Below, piece by piece: positions 13,201 to 25,199 of a DNA stretch of 64,000 nt (position 1 is the stretch's first letter; every line of letters starts with the position of its first letter). Where the stretch lies: assembly GCA_947462335.1 (NCBI GenBank), contig OX381713.1, positions 16,546,381 to 16,610,380 of the forward strand. The letters run 5' to 3'. A model generated the notes under the pieces. That model searched no databases. It was not told the DNA's origin and saw only the letters and a program-made list of their open reading frames with translations. The DNA is from Harmothoe impar. Taxonomy: Eukaryota > Annelida > Polychaeta > Phyllodocida > Polynoidae. The translations under genes were made by a program, and so were the position numbers.

Positions 13201-16200
13201 GCACCAGGGGGGATTTTCGCAGATGCAAATTAAACTACCGTACCTTTAAGTTGCTGCACATTTGAATTAATTTCTCGATATAAATTATTCAATATGTTGA
13301 ACTGGTGTAGATCATGCCCCAGAGGCATCATAATTATCACCATTGGTGAGTATTATGCATAGAACAAATTGCTAGGTTAGGCCACACTTTAAAAAAAAAA
13401 GTCTGTTTCTGGTGGAGCGGGTGGGCTAAAAATAGCTCACTGGGCGGCCGCAAACTCTTTTTTTTTTAATCTTTTTTTTTTCTAAATCTTTTTTTTATCT
13501 TTTTTTTTTTATGGCTGAGATGTGAGGCTCAATGTAACGCACAGGCCTAGTACTAACCTGATATTGGTATATTTCTCATCCCCTCTTTGTCAGACCCATA
13601 TCAGCTCATATTACAGCTGTCACAACAGTCCTCAGTATAAAAATAAAAATTAAATTTAAAAAAAATTCTGGCAGGGTGGCCTGGTCTCCCCCGGCCAATC
13701 CACCGGTAACAAACTTTTTTTAAAGTGTGGCCTTATGACAACACATAAAATAACAGCTTTCCATGTTACAGTTCACAGAGACATAAAACCGAGTTTAGAG
13801 TTTTGCTCCCTATACATGACGGTTGATGGATCTATTATCTGAGGCCCATTAAACCAGTAACCATAAAATCACCAACACAGTTTCACTTCACTGCTTGCTT
13901 AGATCCCCCTGGTACACTTTTCATTGTTTACTTTTACATATACAACAATGTATATGCGTCATTTTGAGTTCAAAACAATGACACATGATCACGAGATATA
14001 AATAGCACTCTAATAAAGCATTTTGTAAGGTCTAAAATACAGACAAACTTTGTGTCTTTATGCACACATCTTGAATGCTGGAAGTATGATCACACACAGA
14101 CTACATTTGATACATATATGAAGTTGGCTTGTACGTGCATAATATCATGCTGATAATTTTATCACATAAGATTCAGAGCCAATACAAGCAAAAGATATGT
14201 ACCCGATTAAACTTGGTAACAAACTTACCCTGAGAATTCAGAATCTAAAAAAAAAGCAGTCAGCTTCAGAACTGTCTCTCAAATTGAAGTTTTAACCCTG
14301 ACTTACATCCAGGACCGAACTACCTGAACACTGGTAGTCTAATATTGTACCAATACGTCCACCTTCTCACGTGTGGACCACTAGCCATTTTCTCACTATG
14401 TTATTTTCCGTCTACAGTTGAAGCAGTTTCAACAACAGAAGAAGCCGTCGCGCACACCTTCTGGTACGCCAACGCCCCCTGGTGGGAGTAAGGAGAAGCT
14501 GAATGGCACCAATGGTACAGGAGATGGGAGCCACCGATCGGCCTCTGGTTCACCACTGCCTCCCTCCTCACCAGTTAAGAGGGCCCTGCAAAATGACAGG
14601 TACCATTCAAAAGATTGTTATTTCAAAGAAACTATCTACGACCACATTCCAAAGGCTTTGACATTTTTTTTGGAGTGTGTATAAATGTATGACCATTTTT
14701 GAAAACATCAGATTCTGAGAGGTTTTCCTTGCAAGATGAAAGCTGGGAGTTATCTTCTCTGCCGCGATACAACCTTGTAATATAGAGAGGTTTTCCTAGT
14801 TCACCAGTATTAAGCAATTAGCAGATGAATCAAGTAAATTAAAGGGAACAGCCTTGGAGAAAAGCTGAAACGAAAGACTGCAGAGAGCAGAGGAAAATAT
14901 CTTGTAGATGCAACATCCATGTTTATTATATTCAACACAACTGACGATGAAAATGTATTGAAATTCCTAGGGAAAAACAATTGTGAGACAGTACATAGTA
15001 CATGAAATAGAATAAGACACAAGGACTAAAAGCAGGAAGGTAAAAGATGGGGGAGAGTAATTTGCTGGGTCGAAATGTAATACTCCAGACTGATGGCACA
15101 CAGTTGTATCAGCTTGGAGTCTTCATTGCTTCCTGACTACACCTGTGGTTGCCCTCTCCTATGCTGTGGTAGACTTACAGCATATTAAAGGCCTGTCCCT
15201 CTCACACCATGTGTATGTGGTGGCAGAGAATCCTTGAATATTTTCGCTGAACTCTATACACACAAAGACGAATTACACTATACATAAGCGTACAATATGT
15301 CTAAGGGATGTGATTCTAATATAAGCTAGCCTATAATGGGACAACACATATACGAGATATATATGTCAATCTAAAGACAACGATCTAATATGAACAATGT
15401 GTTTCAAGTATCTACACAAGATCCAAAATAATAATATATGAAAGTAAAAAGGCTTGTATATAAAAAAAAACATGAGAGTTATTTGGTTAAATCTTATCAG
15501 ATAAAAACTTGAAATACAGTAATTGCTTTAAATATATGTTTCGTCTGTTTCCCAACTTGCAGCATTGCGAACGCGACCCCGCCCAGATCAAAGGCACAAG
15601 ATGAGTCGATGTCTAAATCAACGTACAGCACTCCGATAGGGAATTCTCAGCCACTACCTGCAAAGTAAGTGCATCATTACACTATACTTTAATGAGTTGA
15701 CTATGGAATTCTCTGCAGTATAATACCATGTAGATTTTACAGAACTGGATGATCACTGCAGCAGTATTATTACTTGCGGGTATTACCGTATATCATTTTA
15801 AAATATCTACCACAAGAACTCGTTAATTTTTGAGACATGTAGATAGCAAATGGAAACCCATACCAGTCTTGCAGTTTAGTTAAAAATTTAAAGATAATAG
15901 TTATACTTCCTTTGTTTAACAGATTGACGCCAACAGCATCAACAGAAAAGCTTCAACAGCTCTCGCGTCAAATTAACGGACTTATCGTTGATGTAAGTAC
16001 ACGCGTTTTAAACCCCGATCATATGCTTGCACTTAGATAGGCTAAATGAAGCAAAAATCAATTGTTTTCCATGTGAATGGCCTACACCAGTAAATCATGA
16101 GTTAACATGTCTGCTTCTAAACAATTCTCACAGAAATGTTTGCTTTCATGTGCTTCTGTTGATTTACGTATTTGATGTACCAGTACTGTGAAAGTACTTA

Positions 16201-19001
16201 TATTCACGGGTGTAAATTTTCGCTGAGGTGGCAAAAAAGACTAATTCACGGGTATTTATTCCATACTGTAGCATATAAGAATTTCGCGGATTTTTCATTT
16301 CCGTGAATATAGCGAAAATATATACCCAGCGAAATAAAGTACGACCACAGTATCTCATATCAGACAAGACTTATCAAAACAGGGAGGCATATCGCATTTT
16401 TACTTCTCCTATTTTGAATGATCCTGATGTGTCGTTTCTGGTCAGTTCTTGTGCACTTTCTGAATCTTGCCAGTTCTCTTAGTAATATTTGGACAAGTTG
16501 ATTCTTTGACTTGAAAAGCAAATCTGTTTTACATTAAAAGATTCGCTCCGTTAGTCCCGACCAGTCTGTAAGTAGGGAATGTACACCATAGACTCAATGA
16601 ATGATGGTTGCTATTCTGCATTTTGCCCCAGGTTGACTGTTGTCCATTTTAGCTAAGGGATTTGAATAAACTGCTTTTATGCATTGACCATTTAAGGAAT
16701 CACAGCTCAACGAACACCCAATCAAAATATACACCCAAGTGTATGCGTCAGTATTAAAATGGTTGCCTGCAAGATGCATTTTTGAAAATGCGGCATGCCA
16801 TTGAGAATACAGATAATAAATACTTCAGTACCGGTAGACCGGTAGTCTATCTTGCAGCATTGGACACATTACACTACCATTAGGGGCATGATAAACAATG
16901 AAATTGGAATAGAAGAAAATGGATAATAGAATAGTAATAATAATTAAGTGATAGCCACTAATCCATATATAAAAAAATACATTGTTAAATTGTTGAAGTT
17001 TATGTGGTTATTTAGCCAACTTATAGTTAATTTCTTTTATCAATCCTACCATTCTTCTCCTATATATTATTAGTGAGACAACGTTTACTTAATTGCTTGC
17101 TTCTTCTTTTGCAGTCAACTAGTTACTTAAACGATGAATCGTCTGAAAAACGGAGTGTAGCTGAGCTGGAGGTGAGCATCTGTACATACTGGTTTTTTTA
17201 ATACATTGAATTATTACATGTCCATGTAGAGTCTCATACTGGCAAATAGATTAAAACTTTCTGAATATCTTAACACAGTCTATTGAACCTACTGGTATCA
17301 AACATACATTTTGTGCTAAAGGAATTGATTGTTACGGTTAAACCAAAAAAAAGAAGTAATTTTAGTCCAGCAAACACATGAAGCAGAACAACTAAGCCTA
17401 AGGCTCAGGCTAAGTCTGTGGCATGGGTATAATGTCCTGTGAATAGGAACCACTTGTTTGGAAGGCATTTTTGTGTTTTTCTACCAAAAAAAAGAATTTT
17501 TTTCACAAATATTTTTTTTACTGGAATTATGCGAAAAAAGGTGGAATTTTGTCTCATAATCCTTAACAGAAAAAGGTTTTCAAGGGTTTTGGGGGTCTAT
17601 GTTACCTGAACACAACAAAATAATTTTGGCCTTAACATGACATGTCCTGTTTTGTCTAGGCACGTAACCGTGAGCTGGCCTCGTTACTGCAGCAGCACAG
17701 TCAGATCAACGAGCAGCTCAACAAGCAGCTCCAGGACCTGGTGAGTCACTCACATACATGCACAATGTCCGCTACACTTAGAGGACATCAGAGTTGTCCA
17801 GTCTATACAAAAACCTCAGTGGGTAGTACGCTGGAATTTACGGTGATTAAGGCTGGTTCTGACTCGATTCAAAGTGAGAATTTACCGGAGTTCGAATTGG
17901 GGGGGGGGGGGGGGTTAAGCAATTTTGACCACACCCTTAGGTGGCCATGACAAGAATTTGAACCGCCAAATCTTGTGCATGTGAATCATACACTCTACCA
18001 CTAGGCCATCACTGTCGGGACACCTCAGCATACTTTTGGGTTCTGTAGCATTGATAAAAGAACGTTTTGAATCATTTTCCAGTTCCGAGAACTCCCAATT
18101 GTTTACTGACAGGGGTAGACACTAACGCTGGCCCGGGAGCCAATGGCCCGTAGTTATGAGTCCGGGCCCGTAGTTTCCTAAATATTTACATGGCTATGGG
18201 CCCGGGTGGCCCGTAGCTACATACAGCCAGACTTTAATGTAGTTATAACTGTAAACTTTGGCTTTAATTTCATCGCCATGTACAACATGTACAGGCATTT
18301 AATATATCTTTGGAAAGAGAAATCCATGGTCATGCCATCTATGGTGCTCAATAGAACATGAAGATATCGTGTGTAATCAAATAAATTGAAAAAAACTTTT
18401 AAACATTACATGTCGATAATAGTTTGGTAGGCACATTCTTTATTAGGACTGTTTTACAGGAACCTAACAGTATACCTTTTTATATCAATATTCTTAAACC
18501 TCTCTTGGTGGGAAGGGGGAGGGAAGACTTTTGTTCATGGCCATCGATTACCCTGGCTTTTGTAAAATCAAATAATAACAATCACAGAAACAATGATGTT
18601 GAATATTTTTTCAAATGAGTGCATATAGAAATCAAATGAGAGGAAATTATAACAGTACATTTCTCTGAATATCATGTGATCAAGATTTATTTTGGTCCCT
18701 TGCAAAGTTTATACTGATTTGAATAATGAAATTCCCGGGCCCACAGTTTTATTTCCGGGCCCACAACTCTCTGAGGCTGCGGGCCCGGGTGGCCCATGGT
18801 CTAAAATGTTAGTGTCTACCCCTGATTACTGGCAATAATATTACATGCCCCAAGTGAAAAATTCTCTCTGAATTCAAATTGATTTTACTTTTCTTGCAGA
18901 AGTCCCATAATAGTAAGCTCCAAGCGAGTCTGGAGGGGGAGCGGAGTCATGGCGATGACCGGATGAAGCGAGATGTGGGTGCCCTCAAGGAACAACTTCA
19001 G
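10221..19001 (+). CDS. GOLGA2: GOLGA2 / GM130 (cis-Golgi golgin), copy A, N-terminal exons, cut by gap
   Basis: GM130 is a coiled-coil tether on cis-Golgi membranes; its basic N-terminus binds p115/USO1. Exons: 10221-10268 (MADAAKKEKIAAAKKK), 14418-14599 (begins LKQFQQQKKPSRTPSG, Ser/Pro/Gly-rich), 15563-15664, 15923-15992 (STEKLQQLSRQINGLIV, matching the conserved STESLRQLSQQLNGLV block), 17115-17171, 17660-17740 and 18900-19001 (ends GALKEQLQ). Borders are GT/AG and phases join. The start codon has a good context (CAGTCATGG). The exon sequence is intact, but the copy stops 23 bases before the N run, so the next exon is absent here. Compared with copy B I see three residue changes (G/S in exon 2, S/T in 17115-17171, D/E in 17660-17740). 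The symbol is assigned from the basic N-terminus and the HIQTIGILV-type block seen in copy B. Confidence 0.88.
11808..12137. mobile_element. hAT-like MITE (CAGTGTTGCCGAAA), A only
   Basis: The 14-bp terminal repeats CAGTGTTGCCGAAA / TTTCGGCAACACTG are exact. Flanking 8-mers GACTAGCA and CAGTAGCA match at 6 of 8. The element is 330 bp and non-coding. Block B joins the flanks without it (near 44777). Confidence 0.8.
12254..12289 (+). CDS. Candidate 36-nt cassette microexon of GOLGA2, copy A
   Basis: This 12-codon open segment reads CEAEDGPEDTEQ. It is preceded by a pyrimidine-rich tract and AAG, and followed by CAG|GTTTGC. Its length is a multiple of three, and it sits in the phase-0 intron between the first and second GOLGA2 coding exons, so inclusion would keep the frame and insert an acidic segment after the basic KKK. 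The core protein joins KKK directly to LKQFQ, as in other animals, so this would be an alternative exon. The only nucleotide difference from the copy at 44922 is synonymous. Without transcript evidence this remains a candidate. Confidence 0.35.
12396..12696. mobile_element. G-rich palindromic MITE (AGGGAGTGCTCATTTTTTAA ends), A only
   Basis: The 301-bp element has terminal inverted repeats of about 30 bp (AGGGAGTGCTCATTTTTTAA, then CAACAGGGGG). The interior has several G runs of 7-10 separated by 'taaaaaatttggacccc'-type spacers. Copy B joins the flanks with no insert (45058-45066: CACTTAGGT), so the boundaries are well defined. Confidence 0.85.
13380..13732. mobile_element. Harbinger-like MITE (GGCCACACTTTAAA), copy A
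   Basis: The inverted ends GGCCACACTTTAAAAAAA are flanked by TTA on both sides, the 3-bp target-site type of PIF/Harbinger elements. The interior has poly-T stretches. It is also present in block B, so it was inserted before the copies separated. Confidence 0.75.
16184..16352. mobile_element. Small TACTGTG-ended inverted-repeat element, A only
   Basis: The ends TACTGTGAAAGTACTTAT and the complement of TACTGTGGTCGTACTTTAT match imperfectly. The interior contains 'ttttcgct' motifs. Block B lacks it (48670: ACCGGTATCTCAT). Related in design to 52921-53266. Confidence 0.65.
17941..18015 (-). repeat. tRNA-derived SINE head or tRNA pseudogene, copy A
   Basis: On the minus strand, TGGCCTAGTGG fits the Pol III A box and GGTTCAAATTC approximates the B box at normal spacing. 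The acceptor and T arms do not pair well, so it is not a working tRNA gene. A G-run (17898-17914) lies just beyond. Shared with block B. Confidence 0.6.
18110..18824. mobile_element. hAT-like non-autonomous element (CAGGGGTAGACACTAAC), A only
   Basis: The 17-bp ends CAGGGGTAGACACTAAC and GTTAGTGTCTACCCCTG are exact complements. Subterminal 'gggcccgggtggccc' motifs repeat at both ends. Flanking 8-mers TTTACTGA and ATTACTGG match at 6 of 8. Length 715 bp. Block B has the uninterrupted site (53938-53950). No transposase frame. Confidence 0.85.
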
Positions 19002-19024
19002 GTGAGTAAAAAGAAAGAGTTAAT

Positions 19025-19224
19025 NNNNNNNNNNNNNNNNNNNNNNNNNNNNNNNNNNNNNNNNNNNNNNNNNNNNNNNNNNNNNNNNNNNNNNNNNNNN
19101 NNNNNNNNNNNNNNNNNNNNNNNNNNNNNNNNNNNNNNNNNNNNNNNNNNNNNNNNNNNNNNNNNNNNNNNNNNNNNNNNNNNNNNNNNNNNNNNNNNNN
19201 NNNNNNNNNNNNNNNNNNNNNNNN
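19025..19224. other. Assembly gap, exactly 200 N
   Basis: This is a run of 200 unknown bases. The round size indicates a placeholder rather than a measured length. Homology between the two duplicated blocks runs up to the base before it. The sequence after it starts in a repeat-rich region with no counterpart in block A. Confidence 0.99.
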
Positions 19225-19440
19225 GGAATCTTCCCACCAACTCACTGGGAGTATTCCAGGAGGGTCAAAGAGACCGTCTTGGGAGCGCTCTGCTGGCCGG
19301 GAGGGACTGCAGGGGAGGCCGGGAGGGCCACAGGAGTATTGAGGTTGCCTTCCTATGCTGTTCTGCTGGCCGGAAGGGCCTGGTCCGACTTCCTGTTTTC
19401 CCCCTGCCCTGACTTACATCCCTGTAAGTTAAAGTAGTCA

Positions 19441-19960
19441 ACTTGCTTTCCTAGCAACAAACCAATAACACCAATGGATTTCTGGGGTCCAATATGGGAG
19501 GGATAGGTATGGTCAAAAACTAAGATGAGGGCCCAGGAAATGTGTGTTGCTAAGCAAATAAACAAAAATGATAGCCGTTGCTAGGCAACCAATTCTCCTA
19601 GCAACAAACTAATAACACTAATGGATTCCTTCGGTCCAATATAGGAGGGGTAGGTATGGTCAAAACCGAGCTGGGGACCCAGGAAATATGTGTTGCTAAG
19701 CAAATAAACAAATATAATAGCTGTTGCTAGGCAACCAAATGTCCTAGCAACTAGCCAATAACACCAGTGGATTCCTTGGGTCCAATATAGGGGGGATAGG
19801 TATGGTCAAAACCGAGCTGAAGATCCTGGAAATGTGTGTTACTAAGGAAATCAACAAATAGAATGGCCGTTGCTAGGCAACCACTTATCATAGCAACCAA
19901 CCAATGAGACCATTGGATTCCTTGGGTTCAATATAGGGGGGATAGGTATGGTCACAATCC
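19441..19960. repeat. Tandem repeat, ~146-bp unit, about 3.6 copies
   Basis: Units start at about 19451, 19598, 19744 and 19889 with 'ctagcaac...ccaataacacc', then 'ggattccttgggtccaatat' and 'ggtatggtcaaaac'. Preceded by an unrecognised 200-base stretch after the gap. Confidence 0.9.
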
Positions 19961-21151
19961 TTCTAGGAGCAATATCTGTGATGTGGGAGATGAGATTCCT
20001 TCTATTTTTTAACCATTTAATTCATTTTATCTGCCAAAAGGCGGCCATTTTGAAAAATGGCCAAAAATGGGTGTTCCCGTACTTTTTTTTCTTGATGCTT
20101 GAAAAAATGTTGAAAAGTATATCATTCCCTATATCTTCACCAACTTTGGTACTTTTGTCCGGAAAATAATGGTTTTTCCCTTAAGGCACCGGACTAATAT
20201 ATAGAGCTGAGTACCTGTCCCAACTGCACTCTGACTGTTACTGGACGTGCAGTGAGAACTGCGGGTTTAATGGGCAGATGATGGTTAAGAACTATTTAGT
20301 CCAAAATTGTGAAAGTGAAGCGCAGTGACAAATCTAAGGGTTTGGGAGCCATACCCTCTTGGGAATTTAAAAAAAAAATCTAGAAGCCATACACTGCATT
20401 CTTATAGGAGTGCAGTCTCCCACCCCTCAGAGAAAATTCAAAAGTTTAGAGTTCTAATGATGTATTCTGATTTCTACATGTAATGTACAGAGCTGCCAAC
20501 CTCAAATCTTCCAAAATCGTATTTTTTGAGGACTTTTTAGCCTGAAAAGCGTATTTAGCGTACTCCCTTCACCCCAAAATCGTACTAAAAGCGTATTTTT
20601 TATTTAGGGTCTCGGCAACAATGTAACCCCCCCCCCCCACATTCTCAAAAAATCTGTTCCTGTCTGCGGGGATGTGATTTGAAAATTGTACAACTGTAGG
20701 AGAATTTTTAGGTCTCAATATAAGGTATCTAAAACCACTAAATGCAGCCCTCGAGTGAAATGCTGCTTTCCAATCGTCGCAAGCGGGGGAGGGGGGGGGG
20801 GATTCTGGGGCATGGCCCTAAGAGAATTTTGAAAATCTAAAAGCCAAATGTTGCATTCTGTCACATATTCTGCTCACCCTGTGACTCTTTGAGTAACAGA
20901 CCCCCCCCACCCCCTGAAAAAATATCTCAGTGGATCTGGACAAACCACGAGGGTGGCTCAAAAGTGTAGGAAATTCTACAACTGTAGGAGGAATCACATC
21001 CCTGGTCTGATTGTAAGAAATATATATGAATTCATCCACATGTACACGTGACCAGGCCTCATTTGATCAATTCTGTAATGGTGTGTAAGGGATATGCTAC
21101 CAAATGGAAAATTTTGCAATTTTGTTTGGATATTTGGGCCCCAATACATAG

Positions 21152-21303
21152 ACAAATGTCAACGCCCATTGATACCGTCACTGTTGTATTTCACGAGTGG
21201 GGGCTGGGGCCATATCCCACGAAGCCGCAGGCTGAGTGGGATATATCCCAGTCCCCACGAGTGAAATACATCAGAGATGGTATCAATGTAGTTGGCATTT
21301 GTG
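21152..21303. repeat. Imperfect hairpin, ~70-bp arms
   Basis: The left arm ('acaaatgtcaacgcccattg', 'atttcacgagtgggggctgg', 'ccatatcccac') is mirrored by the right arm ending 'gttggcatttgtg'. A related, shorter copy is at 56200-56298. Confidence 0.75.
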
Positions 21304-21681
21304 TATTTGAAGCCATTTAATGGAGAAAAAACAATCTTTTCCTAGCCCATTGAATACTGCCACATTGTATTCAATGGGGGACATTGAATACGGCCCTTCA
21401 GTGCTAAAGCATAGGAAGACTTGTATTTAAAAAAAATAAATACTGTTACTGGGTTCTATAAATATGATAGCATTTCATTTTATATCATTATTGTAGTAAC
21501 AGTCCTGTATACTTGGAGACGGTGCCATTGCATTATATCAGTTGAAGACCACATCCGGAAATATGTGGATAAAGTGGTCATTTATACAGAACTAAAAAAA
21601 CACCTCAAATATTCAATATGCTGTTGTGTGCTTTCCACATTTCTCAGAAGGTGGCACCATTGTCAGTGGTGGTGTGTGCTA

Positions 21682-22121
21682 AGGGAGTGATCATTTATTA
21701 TCAACAGGGGGGGGGGGGGAATTTGGACCCCTTGACCGGGGGGGGGGGGGCAAAAAAATTTGGACCCTTCTTGGGGGGGGGGGGGGGCAAAAAATTTAAC
21801 CTGTTTTGAGCCAAAAAGCCAGCGTGTAACTATGCTTCAAAGGGCCCGCGTGCTAGCCGATTTTCGACCCTAAGGGGGGGGGGTAAAATTTTTTGACCCC
21901 TTGACCGGGGGGGGGGGCAAAAAAATTTGGACCCCTCTTGGGGGGGGGGGGACAAAAAAATTTAACCTGTTTTGAGCCAAAAAGCCCGCGCGTAACTATG
22001 CTTCAAAGGGCCCGCGCGCGAGCCGATTTTCGACCCTAAGGGGGGGGGTGTAAAAAATTCCGCGCGCTCCGCGCGGAAACCCACCACCCCCCCCCCTGTT
22101 GTTAAAAAATGATCACTCCCT
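21682..22121. mobile_element. G-rich palindromic MITE, longer copy with internal duplication
   Basis: The ends are AGGGAGTGATCATTTATTA and AAAAAATGATCACTCCCT. The interior contains the G-run / 'gacccctt' module twice, making 440 bp. Same family as 12396-12696. Confidence 0.8.
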
Positions 22122-22436
22122 AATCCGAGGCTACCGTTGCTAAGGGAGGGAGTGCATGTAATATGCCCTTGTGTATAGGTCGAGTTACATATACAGGTCT
22201 ACTACGTCACAGTGTGGGCAAACACAGCCTACACGTGGTCAGGTAACCTCACGATGATAGCCACACACTAGGGTCATAACATTAAAATCTATTTTCAATT
22301 ATCCCCAGGTTATAGTGATACATATCTTTCACCTTACAATATGATATTTTAAATGTATGTATTCATGTGTATCTCATGATACATGTATGGTCACCTATAT
22401 TCATACATAACTGGTTGATTTAGAGTCACCCTACCT

Positions 22437-22595
22437 AGTGGTCACACTCCAGTAGTCTGTTTACCCACCTTACCTCCGATATAAATAGAATAATCAAGTA
22501 TATGTAACTCAACCCACTACCCAGTGGCCACAGTCCAGTGGTCTGTTTGCCCACCGCACTTCACATATAAATAGAGTAATCAAGTAAATGTAACT
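22437..22595. repeat. Two tandem copies of an ~84-bp unit
   Basis: 'agtggtcacactccagtagt...ataaatagaataatcaagta' is followed by 'agtggccacagtccagtggt...ataaatagagtaatcaagta'. Confidence 0.7.
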
Positions 22596-22604
22596 CTACC
22601 TATA

Positions 22605-23690
22605 CCTTGCGTCCACCTGCACCTAGACCTACACCCACGTGTACTGCCCTGCCTGCTGGACAGGGGTACGACCTTTTGGGGCCATACCTTGCGTAGGGCC
22701 CCAGACGGAGGGGGGGGGGTCTCATGTCCCTTGTCGATTGTAAGAAATGGAATTATCACGTGTCACTAACAAAAATCACTTGTCCATTTGTCGCTATACC
22801 ATAGATGCGGTCACTGCTGTTTTGGGCAAGCAGCATATAAATATCTGCCCCACTGCACGGCAGGACCAATACTATTTGTGGATGGCTAACACTGAGATAA
22901 GTCTGGGGCGTCAATGCATACTTGAACGCTAAGCATATACAAAAGGCCAATATACAAAATTCTATAGGGATCCCCCCGCCCACCCCCACCCCCTAAATTC
23001 TAGTGCAGTTTCAAATATATATTGTAACTTTGGTTCTAGTTGAAATATTTACAAAATTCTTTCAGTTTTGGAAAGCTTGAGACCAAGAGAGAAATCTGGG
23101 AGACTTGTCGTTTGGCTGTCCCATAGCCACTGTGTCCCTTGTCAATCCTAAGAAATGGTATTTGTCCCTTGTCACTCAACCCCCATGTCCCTTGTCGATC
23201 CTAAGAACTCCCCTTGTCCCCTTGTCGATCCTAAGAATTGGCCTTGTCCCCTTGTCAAATTTACCCGTATAGAGCCCTTTGCGTCCACCTGCACCCAGAG
23301 CTACACCCACGTGTACTGCACTACCTGCTGGACAGGGGTACGAGCTCTGGGGCCATATCTTACGTCCACCTGCACCTAGAGCTACACTCACGTGTACCTG
23401 CCCTGCCTGCTGGACAGAATTCTAGTCAACTCGCCCACTCACCAAGTCGTCCACTACCAACTCGCCCACCTACAGGGCCCTTGATGCGGGGGGGGGGGGG
23501 GAGTCCCCATGTCCCATGTCGGTTTTAATAAATGCCCATGTCACCATATCGATTTTAAGAAATGCCCATGTCGCCATGTCGATTTTAAGATATGTTCCAT
23601 GTCCCATGTCACTATCTATTTTTTCCTCATGTCCCATGTCACTAAGGCCCAAAGTGGCCCGTGTCGCCATGTCGGATTTAAGGGTCTAGG
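22605..23690. repeat. Cluster of short tandem and dispersed repeats
   Basis: A unit 'gcgtccacctgcaccta' with 'acacccacgtgtactgc' and 'gctggacaggggtacga' occurs near 22610, 23280 and 23362. 'tgtcccttgtcgatcctaag' recurs at 23130-23255. 'catgtcgccatgtcgatttt' recurs at 23510-23685. None looks coding. Confidence 0.7.
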
Positions 23691-24131
23691 GTCATACCTA
23701 CTAATGGCAGGGTTGATCCCTGATAACTGCCCCGCCTCTACAGGGATGGTAGGTCGGGGGGGGCACTCCCTATCTTTAGTAACTATATGTGAAAATCACC
23801 TCAAATTTGGTACCCTTATGTTGGGAGAGAAATCAACCAAAAAGCACTATTTACACAGGAAATTGAGCTATAATCATACCCATATCAAGGGAAACCGGGA
23901 AAAGTTATAAGAAAAAAAGACATGAAAAGTAGGCCTAAAAGTTACCTTAATGTTTCTTTTCATGCAATATAATTGTATCTTTTAGGCTGAGAAATGTAGA
24001 GTAAAATTGTACTCGTTTTCCTCCAAACTTGCCCTAAAAGAAACCTATTTTCAAGGGGCTATTACCTAGGTCCCAAAACATACTCTTTCCCAATGCTGAG
24101 GGAGTTCCCCCCCCCCCCCCCGCCCCCACCT

Positions 24132-24295
24132 TGGGAGGTGGGCGAGCTAGAGAGTGGGCGAGTTGGAGGGTGGGCGAATTGGAGAGTGGGCGAGTTGGAG
24201 GGTGGGCGAATTGGAGAGTAGGCAAGTTGGAGAGTGGGTGATTTAAAGAGTGGGTGACTTGGAGAGTGGGCGACTTGGAGAGTGGACGACTTGAC
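24132..24295. repeat. Minisatellite, 16-bp unit, about 10 copies
   Basis: The unit is GTGGGCGAGTTGGAGA with small variants. Similar words in complement (caactcgcccac) occur at 23425-23475. Confidence 0.85.
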
Positions 24296-25199
24296 CAGGG
24301 GTAACAAGGTGCAGCCCACTTCACCTCGGCATCCCAGACGGCGGTCTGCCTGTTCCGCCTCAACAACCCTGACTTTTCACAAACAAAACTGCCCTAAATG
24401 AATAGTCATCTAAAGATCAAGATTCTGTATTAAAATAATTAAAATATGAATTTAATGTTCAAACCATGTACTTCCGGTGAATCTTATCTACATGATGTCT
24501 GAACAAATAGATGATATCTATTTGCAAAGTATGTATAAAATGCAAATCCCTAAAGTGTTAGTACAGAAAAAGCTCCCCATTCAATTCAGTGCTATAACAG
24601 AGAATTTACCTCATTTTTGCCACAAAACACTAAATATCACCAAAAACTTAATTGAAATGTTAACCTTTGAAAACATGTTCAGATAGCTATACATGTTGTG
24701 CACACAATGATAATAATGAAAATCTCAAAATGAGTTTGTATCAATGTGAAATTCGACCACTTAGGTGACCAAACCACCTAGATCCAGGATCAGACCTCAG
24801 TGACTAGTAAAGAAGGTGCCATTCTCTATAAAGATACAAAACTATAAAGACCAATGGCACCGTCTAATTATGACTAAAATATGTACTCAATATATATGAA
24901 ATAATAGCTAATGATAGCCAAAAAGCGTACTGGATACCCCAAAAGCGTACTAAATCGTACTCAAAGTGCAAAAGCGTACTCTGGCTCAAAATGAGGTCAA
25001 AAAGCGTACTTATACGCCAAAAGCGTACTACTTGGCAGCCCTGAATGTATCAAAGCCAGGCATACAAACTCCGAGGATTTTTGGGGGCAATATATATGCT
25101 CCCTCCCTCCCCCCCCCCTGCCTCAAGAATATTTGAAAGCCTAGGACTACCAATGCTGCATTGTGATGCATTTTGGCACTCAATGTATTAAACCTCAGC

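Larger units (their letters stand above)
1..19024. repeat. Duplicated locus, block A (ANAPC5 5' part + GOLGA2 5' part)
   Basis: This block aligns in order and orientation with 33877-54134 across exons and introns. Large differences are insertions of discrete elements: A alone carries those at 901-1085, 2837-8441, 11808-12137, 12396-12696, 16184-16352 and 18110-18824. The left end is the window edge and the right end is the N gap, so neither end is a biological junction. Confidence 0.95.
20488..25043. mobile_element. Candidate 4.6 kb hAT-like composite element
   Basis: The left end is CAGAGCTGCCAA, and the right end's complement is CAGGGCTGCCAAG. AATGTA sits directly outside both ends (20482-20487, 25044-25049). 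'aaaagcgtact'-type motifs cluster near both ends (20545-20600 and 24920-25030), as subterminal repeats do. No transposase could be read. The interior holds a G-rich MITE, a hairpin and several tandem repeats. Confidence 0.45.

Noticed and set aside
17941..18015. Functional tRNA gene on the minus strand
   Set aside because: The A and B boxes are present, but the acceptor and T stems do not pair, and the same sequence occurs as an intronic repeat in both blocks.
18879..19412. Frame running across the N gap
   Set aside because: Only 18900-19001 is a real exon. The rest is intron, unknown bases and unrelated sequence.
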